From contig CABMPP010000060.1 of the NCBI GenBank assembly GCA_902388495.1, positions 1 through 7,488 of the forward strand: a DNA stretch of 7,488 bases, read 5' to 3'. Below, piece after piece: positions 1 to 6,208 of the stretch; within the stretch, counting starts at the first letter, position 1, and each line of letters begins with the position of its first letter. The notes under the pieces were generated by a model, which ran no database searches, had not been told where the DNA came from, and saw nothing but the letters and a program-made list of their open reading frames with translations. A program made the translations under genes and the position numbers. Source of the DNA: an uncultured Bacteroides sp. Lineage in GTDB: Bacteria; Bacteroidota; Bacteroidia; Bacteroidales; Bacteroidaceae.

Positions 1-25
1 AAACATGCCGAAAGGAAATCTTGCC

Positions 26-40
26 GGGGCGCTACGCCCC
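26..40. repeat. Short GC-rich hairpin upstream of miaB
   Basis: GGGGCG at 26-31 and CGCCCC at 35-40 form a perfect 6-bp stem with a 3-base CTA loop. No T-run follows on either strand, so it is a poor intrinsic terminator. The compact arm-3 nt-arm form resembles the small hairpins at 7328-7346 and 7444-7462, though the sequence differs. It may be the edge of a dispersed palindromic repeat lying mostly outside the window, or a stem in the miaB leader. Confidence 0.5.
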
Positions 41-82
41 TAAATTCCCATTTATCAAACTAACTAATAAGATAAAGAAACA

Positions 83-1456
83 ATGGAAAAACAAACGGGA
101 GCAGACTTTAAATCTGCAACTGCCGAGGACAACAAGAAGTTGTTCATCGAAACCTATGGCTGCCAGATGAATGTGGCAGACAGTGAAGTAATTGCATCCG
201 TCATGCAGATGGCGGGCTATTCGGTGGCCGAGACGCTGGAAGAGGCCGATGCGGTATTTATGAATACCTGCTCCATCCGCGACAATGCCGAACAGAAAAT
301 CCTGAACCGTCTGGAATTCTTCCACTCGCTGAAGAAGAAGAAACGCGGTCTGATTGTCGGTGTGCTGGGCTGCATGGCCGAGCGCGTGAAGGACGACCTG
401 ATCACCAACCATCACGTAGACCTCGTTGTCGGCCCGGATGCCTATCTTACTTTGCCCGAACTTATTGCCGCCGTAGAGGCCGGCGAAAAAGCCATGAACG
501 TAGAACTGTCTACTACAGAAACCTACCGCGACGTCATTCCTTCGCGCATCTGCGGGAATCACATCTCAGGCTTTGTATCCATCATGCGTGGTTGCAATAA
601 CTTCTGCACCTATTGCATCGTTCCCTACACCCGCGGTCGGGAGCGCAGCCGCGATGTGGAAAGTATCCTCAACGAGGTGGCGGACCTGGTGGCGAAGGGT
701 TATAAGGAGGTCACCCTCCTGGGGCAGAACGTCAACTCCTACCGCTTCGAGAAACCGGACGGGGAAGTGATTACCTTTCCGATGTTGCTCTGTACCGTGG
801 CCCAGGCTGCTCCGGGTGTCCGCATACGCTTCACCACTTCACACCCCAAGGACATGAGTGACGAAACCCTCCAGGTCATTGCCGACGTGCCCAACGTCTG
901 CAAGCACATCCACCTGCCGGTGCAAAGCGGGAGTTCGCGCATCCTGAAACTGATGAACCGCAAGTACACCCGCGAATGGTATCTGGGACGCGTAGATGCC
1001 ATCCGACGCATCATTCCCGATTGTGGCTTGTCTACCGATATTTTCTCCGGTTTCCACAGTGAGACGGAAGAAGATCATCAGCTTTCGCTTTCTCTGATGG
1101 AGGAATGCGGTTACGACGCTGCTTTCATGTTCAAGTATTCCGAGCGTCCGGGCACGTATGCCTCCAAGCATTTGCCGGACGATGTACCCGAAGAGGTGAA
1201 GATACGCCGCTTGAATGAAATTATCGCTCTTCAGAACCGTCTTTCGGCCGAGGCGAATGCCCGCTGTGTAGGCCGGACGTACGAAGTGCTGGTAGAAGGT
1301 GTCTCCAAGCGTTCGCGCGACCAGTTGTTCGGCCGTACGGAGCAGAACCGAGTGGTGGTCTTCGACCGTGGCACGCACCGGGTGGGCGACTTTGTGATGG
1401 TGAGGATTACCGAATCCAGTTCGGCAACGCTGAAAGGGGAAGAAGTTATCAGTTAA
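83..1456 (+). CDS. miaB: tRNA-2-methylthio-N6-dimethylallyladenosine synthase (methylthiotransferase)
   Basis: Radical SAM enzyme that adds a methylthio group at C2 of i6A37 in tRNAs reading UNN codons, giving ms2i6A37; cytoplasmic. The 457-residue product has all three expected domains. The N-terminal UPF0004 domain has its three cluster cysteines, C27 (YGCQMN), C63 (NTCSIRDNAEQK) and C97 (LGCMAER). The radical SAM core carries CxxxCxxC as C171, C175 and C178 in RGCNNFCTYCIVPYTRGRE. A TRAM domain covers roughly residues 392-457. Length is close to E. coli MiaB (about 474). The RDNAEQK motif and overall form favour MiaB over the paralogues MtaB and RimO. The ATG at 83 follows an A-rich leader with no clear Shine-Dalgarno. 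The 18 residues before the first core strand are unconserved-looking, so a slightly later start cannot be excluded. The gene converges on the DUF3836-like gene and ends at a shared hairpin. Confidence 0.97.
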   Translation: MEKQTGADFKSATAEDNKKLFIETYGCQMNVADSEVIASVMQMAGYSVAETLEEADAVFMNTCSIRDNAEQKILNRLEFFHSLKKKKRGLIVGVLGCMAERVKDDLITNHHVDLVVGPDAYLTLPELIAAVEAGEKAMNVELSTTETYRDVIPSRICGNHISGFVSIMRGCNNFCTYCIVPYTRGRERSRDVESILNEVADLVAKGYKEVTLLGQNVNSYRFEKPDGEVITFPMLLCTVAQAAPGVRIRFTTSHPKDMSDETLQVIADVPNVCKHIHLPVQSGSSRILKLMNRKYTREWYLGRVDAIRRIIPDCGLSTDIFSGFHSETEEDHQLSLSLMEECGYDAAFMFKYSERPGTYASKHLPDDVPEEVKIRRLNEIIALQNRLSAEANARCVGRTYEVLVEGVSKRSRDQLFGRTEQNRVVVFDRGTHRVGDFVMVRITESSSATLKGEEVIS

Positions 1457-1479
1457 ATAAGAAGTCATCAATTAAAACA

Positions 1480-1509
1480 GAAAGCACGAACCTCACGGTC
1501 CGTGCTTTC
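1480..1509. terminator. Bidirectional intrinsic terminator between convergent genes
   Basis: GAAAGCACG (1480-1488) pairs perfectly with CGTGCTTTC (1501-1509), a 9-bp stem around a 12-nt loop. A competing hairpin, CACGG-T-CCGTG, sits at 1494-1504. On the + strand the stem is followed by a T/A-rich stretch with a TTTT at 1527-1530. On the - strand it is followed by CTGTTTTAATT. It lies 24 bp after the miaB stop and 27 bp after the stop of the opposing gene, where one terminator would serve both. Confidence 0.75.
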
Positions 1510-1535
1510 CTAATTAGTATTGTTAATTTTAAACA

Positions 1536-2039
1536 TTATTCTGCCATGGCAAGCAAATTGTCTACGTAGTTCTTCTTGTTGAAGCTTACCATTGTCAAAT
1601 CGGACTTCTGTACGTCTTGATTGTAGATTCTGTAAGCTACCGGCATATTTTCGTCGTTCAACTCATAAACGCTTTGTTTTACGTCCTTGTCGAATGCTTT
1701 GTGAGACTGGTTCCAGCGTGCATAAGACATGGTGATTTCATCATTGCCGTATTGGTAAGTCATCTTGAAGTAGGGTACCCATGTATCTTTGGTACCATCC
1801 CACTTGGAAGCTTCCTTGCTGATGAGGCGTTTTTGGTCGTCATAGGTAAATTCATAACGCATGTGACGGTAAAGTTGTGAGCCGTCTTGCTTGAAGATGG
1901 TTTTGGCAACTACTAATTCGTTTTTCACTTCTTCATTAGTGATGAAGTTGCTGTCTTGTGCTTTCACTTCTGAATTCATAACACTTACGATAACCATTGC
2001 TACGAATGCGACTGCTTTGAATAAATTTGTAGTTTTCAT
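1536..2039 (-). CDS. Secreted DUF3836-family-like protein of unknown function
   Basis: A 167-residue exported protein. Residues 1-27 form a clear Sec signal peptide: basic start (MKTTNLFK), hydrophobic core AVAFVAMVIVSVM, and a likely SPase I site VKA|QD after A27. No cysteine follows, so it is not a lipoprotein. The mature part is rich in aromatic and charged residues. It has repeated β-hairpin-like phrases such as RYEFTYDDQKRLISKEASKWDG, then W-P-Y-F-K-M-T-Y-Q-Y. This resembles the small secreted DUF3836 proteins common in Bacteroides; the family name is from memory of that look, not a search. No function is known to me, and I see no catalytic motif or membrane anchor. It is divergent from the methyltransferase gene and shares the long palindrome-bearing gap with it. 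A weak promoter candidate is the T/A run at 2071-2082, with TTTTC about 17 bp upstream on the same strand; this is not a convincing Bacteroides TTTG/TAnnTTTG match. Confidence 0.85.
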   Translation of the reverse strand: MKTTNLFKAVAFVAMVIVSVMNSEVKAQDSNFITNEEVKNELVVAKTIFKQDGSQLYRHMRYEFTYDDQKRLISKEASKWDGTKDTWVPYFKMTYQYGNDEITMSYARWNQSHKAFDKDVKQSVYELNDENMPVAYRIYNQDVQKSDLTMVSFNKKNYVDNLLAMAE

Positions 2040-2209
2040 AATCTTTATTTTTTAATTGTTACTGACTTTGTTTTATATATAAGACGTCGTTCTCAGTTGA
2101 AAAGTTGCATTGCTGCTTGTTTTCTTTTCGAACGCCTTCGCCTAATAATAGTCAATTCTCATGCCAAAGTATTAATGCGTTGATAATCAGATGAAATGAT
2201 GTTTCCCAG

Positions 2210-2251
2210 ACTGTCCATTATCGGACACTTGTCCGCTTAAGAACGGACAGT
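2210..2251. repeat. Nested inverted repeat with GTCCG/CGGAC arms
   Basis: The outer arms ACTGTCC (2210-2216) and GGACAGT (2245-2251) are perfectly complementary. They enclose a perfect inner hairpin, CGGACA (2222-2227) and TGTCCG (2230-2235), with a 2-base CT loop. An alternative dyad pairs TGTCCG (2230-2235) with CGGACA (2244-2249) across 8 bases, typical spacing for a dimeric regulator site. The element abuts the GACAGACAC array and shares its GGACA/GACAGACA core, so it may be a diverged end unit of that array. Confidence 0.7.
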
Positions 2252-2253
2252 AC

Positions 2254-2361
2254 GACAGACACTGGTGCTTGTCTTGACAGACACTTGTGTCTGTTGTCTT
2301 GAACACTGGCCTCTGTCCTGACAAAGACTGGTGTTTGTCGCGCTGAAGACTGGTGTCTGTC
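2254..2361. repeat. Tandem array of five imperfect ~22-bp palindromic units
   Basis: Units begin near 2254, 2276, 2301, 2320 and 2345, so steps are 22, 25, 19 and 25 bp. The consensus is GACAGACAC-TG-GTGTCTGTC followed by a short CTTGA-like linker. Unit 2 is the best palindrome: ACAGACAC (2277-2284), TT, GTGTCTGT (2287-2294), 8 bp perfect. Unit 4 pairs GACAAAGAC (2320-2328) with GTGTTTGTC (2331-2339) with one mismatch. Unit 1 (2254-2273) has one mismatch and one wobble. Units 3 and 5 lack part of their left arm. The units have diverged individually but keep the central ACTGG/ACTTG core. The array could be a set of operator sites, a chain of RNA hairpins in a leader, or a replication-slippage product. 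Confidence 0.8.
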
Positions 2362-2493
2362 AAATGGGGTATTTCTCTTAAATCTCCTTAACGAAAGCCT
2401 TGTAAATCACTTTTTATTTGTTATTTTGCACCAAATTTAGGTATAGTGTGGCCTGTCGGTTCGGGCTGCACTTCCTTATTGGCTGAACGTTCG

Positions 2494-3396
2494 ATGAATA
2501 AATTCACTATAAAAGCTTGTCCGTTATGTGGTGGGACGCATTTGGAGCGTGCCCTTACCTGTGTCGACCATTATGCTTCGGGCGAGATGTTCCACTTGTG
2601 CCGTTGTCAGGATTGCGGATTCCTTTTCACGCAAGACTTTCCTGTAGAGGCTGAGATAGGACGCTATTACGAAACTCCCGATTATATATCACATTCCGAT
2701 ACCCGGAAAGGAGCGATGAACTCCGTGTACCACTGGGTGCGCAGCTATATGCTGGGGCGCAAGGCGCGCCTGGTAGCCCGCGAGGCACACCGCAAGGAAG
2801 GCCGCCTGCTGGACATCGGTACGGGCACCGGCTACTTTGCCGACACCATGCTGCGCCGCGGCTGGCAGGTAGAGGCGGTGGAGAAGAACGAACAAGCCCG
2901 CGCCTTTGCCAAGGAGCACTTCAATCTCGACGTAAAGCCTGACACGGCTTTGAAGGATTTTGTACCCGGCAGCTTCGACGTCATCACCCTGTGGCACGTC
3001 ATGGAGCATCTGCAGCCGCTGAACGAAATCTGGGAAACCTTGTACTCCCTGCTGACTGAAAAGGGGGTACTGATTATAGCCGTACCCAACTGTTCGTCGT
3101 TCGACGCCAAGAAGTACGGCGCCTACTGGGCTGCTTACGATGTACCCCGCCATCTGTGGCACTTCACTCCGGGCACCATCCAGCAGTTTGGTTCCAAGCA
3201 TGGATTTATCATGGCAGAGCGCCATCCCATGCCGTTCGATGCCTTCTATGTGTCGATGCTGACGGAGAAGCACATGCGGCATTCGTGCACTTTCCTGCGG
3301 GGAATGATTACCGGTACGCTGGCCTGGCTCAGTGCGCTGGTGAAGAAGGAGCGGAGCAGTTCGATGATATACGTGTTCAGGAAGAAGCAGAAATAG
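2494..3396 (+). CDS. Class I SAM-dependent methyltransferase with N-terminal zinc ribbon
   Basis: A 300-residue protein in two parts. Residues 9-41 look like a treble-clef/zinc-ribbon knuckle pair: C9-P-L-C12 and C38-Q-D-C41, with an extra C36. Residues about 100-225 form a class I methyltransferase core. Its glycine-rich SAM loop is L106-D-I-G-T-G-T-G113, and acidic E130 ends strand β2 (VEAVEKN), where it would bind the SAM ribose. The motif IV region is FDVITLWHVMEHL (161-173), followed by GVLIIAVPN. YDVPRHLWHF lies further on. The layout is that of the Methyltransf_12/UbiG-like family; the substrate is unknown and nothing in the sequence names it. A GTG at 2446 in frame would add 16 residues, but ATG 2494 is preferred because MNKFTIKACPLCGG starts right at the zinc knuckle and the extension looks like untranslated leader. 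ftsX follows after 64 bp, so the two may be co-transcribed. Confidence 0.88.
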   Translation: MNKFTIKACPLCGGTHLERALTCVDHYASGEMFHLCRCQDCGFLFTQDFPVEAEIGRYYETPDYISHSDTRKGAMNSVYHWVRSYMLGRKARLVAREAHRKEGRLLDIGTGTGYFADTMLRRGWQVEAVEKNEQARAFAKEHFNLDVKPDTALKDFVPGSFDVITLWHVMEHLQPLNEIWETLYSLLTEKGVLIIAVPNCSSFDAKKYGAYWAAYDVPRHLWHFTPGTIQQFGSKHGFIMAERHPMPFDAFYVSMLTEKHMRHSCTFLRGMITGTLAWLSALVKKERSSSMIYVFRKKQK

Positions 3397-3397
3397 G

Positions 3398-3445
3398 GTG
3401 GTAAAGTGATAAGGTGATAGGGTGATAAGGTGATAAAGTGGTAAA
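3398..3445 (+). repeat. Six-copy 8-bp tandem repeat (GTGRTARR) before ftsX
   Basis: Six contiguous octamers fill exactly 48 bp: GTGGTAAA, GTGATAAG, GTGATAGG, GTGATAAG, GTGATAAA, GTGGTAAA. The first starts 2 bp after the methyltransferase stop and the last ends 15 bp before the ftsX ATG. All units fit GTG(A/G)TA(A/G)(A/G). The outermost two are identical and the inner four vary, which suggests expansion by slippage or unequal exchange. It is non-coding, so a copy-number change would alter the leader length of ftsX rather than a reading frame. Confidence 0.9.
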
Positions 3446-3460
3446 CGATTAATAAAGCGG

Positions 3461-4342
3461 ATGAAAGCGAAAGGTAAAAACAACTCGGTATCTTATTTTG
3501 ATATGCAGTTCATCACGTCCAGCATCAGTACGACGTTGGTGTTGCTGCTGCTGGGGCTGGTGGTGTTCTTCGTGCTGGCGGCGCACAACCTTTCCGTGTA
3601 CGTGAAGGAGAATATCAACTTCTCCGTGCTTATCAGCGATGATATGAAGGAGAGCGACATCCTGAAGCTGCAGAAGAAGCTCGATAAAGAGGTCTTCGTG
3701 AAGCAGACCGAATACATCTCCAAAAAGCAGGCACTGCGCGAGCAGACTGAGGCGATGGGCACAGACCCGCAGGAGTTCCTCGGCTATAACCCTTTCACGG
3801 CATCCATCGAAATAAAACTGCATTCGGACTATGCCAACTCAGACAGCATAGCCAAGATAGAGAAACTGATCAAGAAGAATACCAATATCCAGGAGGTGCT
3901 TTATCAGAAGGATCTGATAGACGCCGTGAACGATAATATCCGCAACATCAGCCTGCTGTTGCTGGGCCTGGCGGTGATACTGACGTTTATCTCCTTTGCG
4001 TTGATAAACAACACCATCCGCCTTGCCATCTACTCCAAACGTTTCCTTATCCATACCATGAAGCTGGTGGGGGCGAGTTGGAGTTTTATCCGGCGTCCGT
4101 TCCTGCGGCGCAACCTGTGGATTGGCGTGCTGGCAGGTGTCATAGCCGACGGCATTCTGTGGGCGGCCGCCTACTGGCTGGTGTCCTACGAACCGGAACT
4201 GATCAGGGTGATTACGCCGGATGTGATGATGCTGGTATCTGTGTCCGTGCTGGTGTTCGGCGTGCTTATTACGTGGTTGTGCGCGTTGCTTTCTATCAAT
4301 AAGTATTTGAGGATGAAGGCGAGTACGTTGTACTACATATAG
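3461..4342 (+). CDS. ftsX: Cell-division ABC transporter-like permease FtsX
   Basis: Inner-membrane subunit of the FtsEX complex. In other bacteria it couples ATP hydrolysis by FtsE to activation of periplasmic peptidoglycan hydrolases at the septum. The 293 residues show the FtsX plan. TM1 is at about 23-42, followed by a periplasmic domain of about 120 residues (44-160). TM2 is at about 163-183, then the conserved cytoplasmic coupling segment NTIRLAIYSKRFLIHTMKLVGAS (184-206). TM3 (about 219-241) and TM4 (about 255-279) complete it, with a short C-terminal tail. The length suits FtsX rather than a MacB-type permease with its larger periplasmic domain. No ftsE lies beside it here, so its ATPase partner must be encoded elsewhere. 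The ATG at 3461 gives a normal basic N-terminus (MKAKGKNN) before TM1. A DUF3098 gene follows after 37 bp. Confidence 0.94.
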   Translation: MKAKGKNNSVSYFDMQFITSSISTTLVLLLLGLVVFFVLAAHNLSVYVKENINFSVLISDDMKESDILKLQKKLDKEVFVKQTEYISKKQALREQTEAMGTDPQEFLGYNPFTASIEIKLHSDYANSDSIAKIEKLIKKNTNIQEVLYQKDLIDAVNDNIRNISLLLLGLAVILTFISFALINNTIRLAIYSKRFLIHTMKLVGASWSFIRRPFLRRNLWIGVLAGVIADGILWAAAYWLVSYEPELIRVITPDVMMLVSVSVLVFGVLITWLCALLSINKYLRMKASTLYYI

Positions 4343-4379
4343 AGTCATACAGTAAAATCGTTATAATAGTAATATACAG

Positions 4380-4622
4380 ATGAATAAACAGAAATTCGCT
4401 TTTGATAAGACCAATTTTATCCTGCTTGCCATCGGCATGGCAGTGGTAATCATCGGTTTTCTTCTGATGACCGGCCCGGCGTCTACCCCGACGACTTTCG
4501 AACCGGATATCTTCAGTGTGAGACGTATCAAGGTAGCTCCGGTGGTTTGCCTGCTGGGCTTTGTGTTCATGATATATGCCGTGCTTCGCAAGCCCAAGAG
4601 CAGCGGAGCGGAGGAGCAGTAA
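4380..4622 (+). CDS. DUF3098-family small two-helix membrane protein
   Basis: An 80-residue protein with two predicted membrane helices, about 13-31 (FILLAIGMAVVIIGFLLMT) and about 52-69 (VAPVVCLLGFVFMIYAVLR). They are joined by a loop of about 20 residues containing FEPDIFSVRRIKVAP. The N-terminus has the phrase KFAFDKTNF, and the C-terminus is polar (KPKSSGAEEQ). This matches the DUF3098 proteins typically found between ftsX and uppP in Bacteroidetes, recognised by form and position. The function is unknown. Its fixed place suggests a link to FtsX or to lipid-carrier recycling, but that is inference. The positive charges after TM1 (RRIK) and TM2 (RKPK) do not fix the topology clearly. The ATG at 4380 is 37 bp after the ftsX stop, and uppP starts 36 bp downstream. 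Confidence 0.9.
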   Translation: MNKQKFAFDKTNFILLAIGMAVVIIGFLLMTGPASTPTTFEPDIFSVRRIKVAPVVCLLGFVFMIYAVLRKPKSSGAEEQ

Positions 4623-4637
4623 ACTTACAAACTTAAT

Positions 4638-4658
4638 AACTCATAACTCATAACTCAG
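4638..4658 (+). repeat. Three-copy 7-bp repeat abutting the uppP start codon
   Basis: AACTCAT, AACTCAT and AACTCAG fill 4638-4658, and the uppP ATG begins at the next base. Just upstream, AAACTTAC and AAACTTAA (about 4621-4636) look like a further near-duplication. The repeat occupies the whole ribosome-binding interval and leaves no purine-rich Shine-Dalgarno. That fits Bacteroidetes, where A/T-rich leaders replace it. Changes in copy number would shift the spacing of any upstream leader signal. Confidence 0.85.
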
Positions 4659-5459
4659 ATGGAGTGGTTTGAAGCGCTTATCCTTGGGCTTATTCAGGGA
4701 TTGACGGAGTATTTGCCGGTGAGTAGTAGCGGACATCTTGCTATCGGTTCGGCTTTGTTCGGAATAGAAGGAGAAGAGAATCTGGCTTTCACGATAGTGG
4801 TACACGTGGCTACGGTGTTCAGCACGCTGGTGATACTGTGGAAAGAGATCGACTGGATTTTCAAGGGACTGTTCAAGTGGCAGATGAATGCCGAGACGCG
4901 TTACGTCATCAACATCCTGGTGTCCATGATACCTATCGGCATTGTAGGCGTATTCTTTAAAGATAAGGTGGAAGCGATTTTCGGTTCGGGACTGGTCATT
5001 GTAGGCTGCTGCCTGCTGCTGACTGCCTTTCTGCTGGCTTTCTCCTATTATTATAAGCCGAAGCAGAAGGAGAATATCTCGATGAAAGATGCCTTCATCA
5101 TCGGACTGGCGCAGGCATGCGCGGTGCTTCCGGGGCTTTCCCGTTCGGGCAGCACCATTGCCACCGGATTGTTGCTGGGCGACAATAAAGCCAAACTGGC
5201 ACAGTTCTCTTTCCTCATGGTGATTCCTCCCATCCTGGGCGAAGCCTTGCTGGACGGAATGAAGATGATGAAAGGTGAAGCCATCGCAGGCGACATCCCG
5301 ACGATCTCACTGGTAGTAGGCTTCCTGGCCGCTTTCGTTTCGGGCTGCCTGGCTTGCAAGTGGATGATAAACATCGTGAAGAAGGGCAAGCTGATTTACT
5401 TCGCCGTCTATTGTGCGATAGCAGGTGGTGCAACGCTGGTTATCAGCCTGCTGAATTAA
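4659..5459 (+). CDS. uppP: Undecaprenyl-diphosphatase (BacA/UppP)
   Basis: Integral membrane phosphatase that turns undecaprenyl pyrophosphate into undecaprenyl phosphate, recycling the lipid carrier for peptidoglycan and surface glycans. In other bacteria it also contributes to bacitracin resistance. The 266 residues match the family length (273 in E. coli). The first signature is [14 protein letters not shown] (residues 13-26): E17 is the second position of the (E/Q)xxxE motif, Q13 fills the first, and H26 is the conserved histidine. The second signature is PGLSRSGST (158-166), with R162 as the expected phosphate-binding arginine. About seven to eight hydrophobic segments are visible, as expected. 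The start is fixed by the [14 protein letters not shown] opening typical of the family and by the repeat that abuts the ATG. truB follows after 21 bp. Confidence 0.97.
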   Translation: MEWFEALILGLIQGLTEYLPVSSSGHLAIGSALFGIEGEENLAFTIVVHVATVFSTLVILWKEIDWIFKGLFKWQMNAETRYVINILVSMIPIGIVGVFFKDKVEAIFGSGLVIVGCCLLLTAFLLAFSYYYKPKQKENISMKDAFIIGLAQACAVLPGLSRSGSTIATGLLLGDNKAKLAQFSFLMVIPPILGEALLDGMKMMKGEAIAGDIPTISLVVGFLAAFVSGCLACKWMINIVKKGKLIYFAVYCAIAGGATLVISLLN

Positions 5460-5480
5460 AAAAGAACATTAAAGTATAGG

Positions 5481-6188
5481 ATGAATTTTAAAGAAGGAGA
5501 AGTAATCTACTTCAATAAACCGCTGGGTTGGACCTCGTTCAAAGTCGTGGGACATGCGCGTTACCACATCTGCCGGCGGATAGGAGTAAAGAAGTTGAAA
5601 GTCGGCCATGCCGGTACGCTCGACCCGCTTGCTACGGGTGTGATGATAGTCTGCACAGGCAAGGCCACGAAGCGGATAGAGGAGTTTCAGTATCATACGA
5701 AGGAGTACGTCGCCACCATCCAATTGGGCGCTACCACCCCCTCTTACGACCTGGAACATGAAATAGATGCCACCTATCCCACCGGGCACATCACCCGTGA
5801 GTTGGTGGAAGAGACTTTGAAGACGTTTGTAGGCGAGATACAGCAAGTGCCGCCCGCCTTCTCGGCCTGCATGGTGAACGGCAAACGCGCCTACGACCTC
5901 GCCCGCAAGGGAGAAGAAGTGGAGTTGAAGCCCAAGTTGCTGGTCATCGACGAGATAGAGTTGCTGGAATGCAACCTGCCCGAAATCAAAGTCCGCGTGG
6001 TGTGTAGCAAAGGCACCTACATCCGCGCCCTGGCACGTGACATCGGCGAAGCACTGAATAGCGGCGCCCACCTCACAGCCTTGGAACGTACCCGCGTGGG
6101 CAACGTCCGCATAGAAGACTGCCTGAACCCGCTCGACTTTAAAGAGTGGGTGGACGCGCAAGAGATAGAAACAGAAGAAGATAAATAA
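5481..6188 (+). CDS. truB: tRNA pseudouridine(55) synthase
   Basis: Converts U55 in the TΨC arm of tRNAs to pseudouridine; cytoplasmic. The catalytic aspartate is D48 in [12 protein letters not shown], the same number as in E. coli TruB. Y76 ([10 protein letters not shown]) stands where the stacking tyrosine is expected. The late motif [13 protein letters not shown] (177-189) includes R182, the usual conserved arginine. The opening [18 protein letters not shown] is also typical. At 235 residues it is much shorter than the E. coli protein (314): it ends soon after the catalytic domain and has no room for the C-terminal PUA/TruB_C region. Short TruB proteins are known, and nothing suggests truncation by mutation. 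It sits 21 bp after uppP and 20 bp before queA, so co-transcription is likely. Confidence 0.97.
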   Translation: MNFKEGEVIYFNKPLGWTSFKVVGHARYHICRRIGVKKLKVGHAGTLDPLATGVMIVCTGKATKRIEEFQYHTKEYVATIQLGATTPSYDLEHEIDATYPTGHITRELVEETLKTFVGEIQQVPPAFSACMVNGKRAYDLARKGEEVELKPKLLVIDEIELLECNLPEIKVRVVCSKGTYIRALARDIGEALNSGAHLTALERTRVGNVRIEDCLNPLDFKEWVDAQEIETEEDK

Positions 6189-6208
6189 CATTTAAAGAAA
6201 GAATAGAT

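Larger units (their letters stand above)
2040..2493. other. 454-bp divergent intergenic region carrying a palindrome array
   Basis: This gap separates two divergent starts, 2039 on the - strand and 2494 on the + strand. I see no convincing coding frame in it. The left part (2040-2200) is A/T-rich and must hold the promoter of the secreted-protein gene. The middle (2210-2361) is the palindrome array listed separately. The right part (2362-2493) is A/T-rich up to about 2445 and should hold the methyltransferase promoter. A tentative Bacteroides-type promoter is TTTG at 2417-2420 with TAGTGTGG at 2444-2451. Its 23-bp spacing is slightly long and the -7 box matches only four of the six fixed positions. 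Confidence 0.6.

Noticed and set aside
1..63. Open frame in frame 1 ending at TAA 61-63, possibly the tail of an upstream gene
   Set aside because: Only 20 codons are visible and they run through the GC-rich hairpin. The peptide looks like translated repeat rather than a conserved C-terminus. It cannot be fully excluded without upstream sequence.
839..1471. 210-residue open frame on the - strand inside miaB, and similar long antisense frames inside truB and queA
   Set aside because: They lie opposite well-conserved genes, have no family motifs, and arise from codon bias of the true genes.
2071..2103. Bacteroides promoter on the - strand for the secreted-protein gene
   Set aside because: There is a TATATATA run with a TTTTC about 17 bp upstream, but no TAnnTTTG and no true TTTG box. 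It is mentioned as a weak candidate only.
2328..2344. σ54-type promoter (GG-N10-GC at 2330-2343)
   Set aside because: The GG-N10-GC spacing is met, but the surrounding bases (TGGTGTTTGTCGCGC) lack the TTGC end and most of the TGGCAC box. The match is explained by the palindrome units.
2210..2361. CRISPR array
   Set aside because: The repeated units are adjacent and palindromic with only a few linker bases. There are no unique 30-bp spacers and no cas genes.
2446..2493. GTG start giving a methyltransferase with 16 extra residues
   Set aside because: The added peptide has no family-like features, the zinc knuckle begins right after ATG 2494, and the tentative promoter would place the transcript start downstream of the GTG.
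5481..6188. truB as a truncated pseudogene because it is about 80 residues shorter than the E. coli protein
   Set aside because: All catalytic motifs are intact, the stop is close to queA in a tight operon, and short TruB forms lacking the C-terminal RNA-binding region are known.
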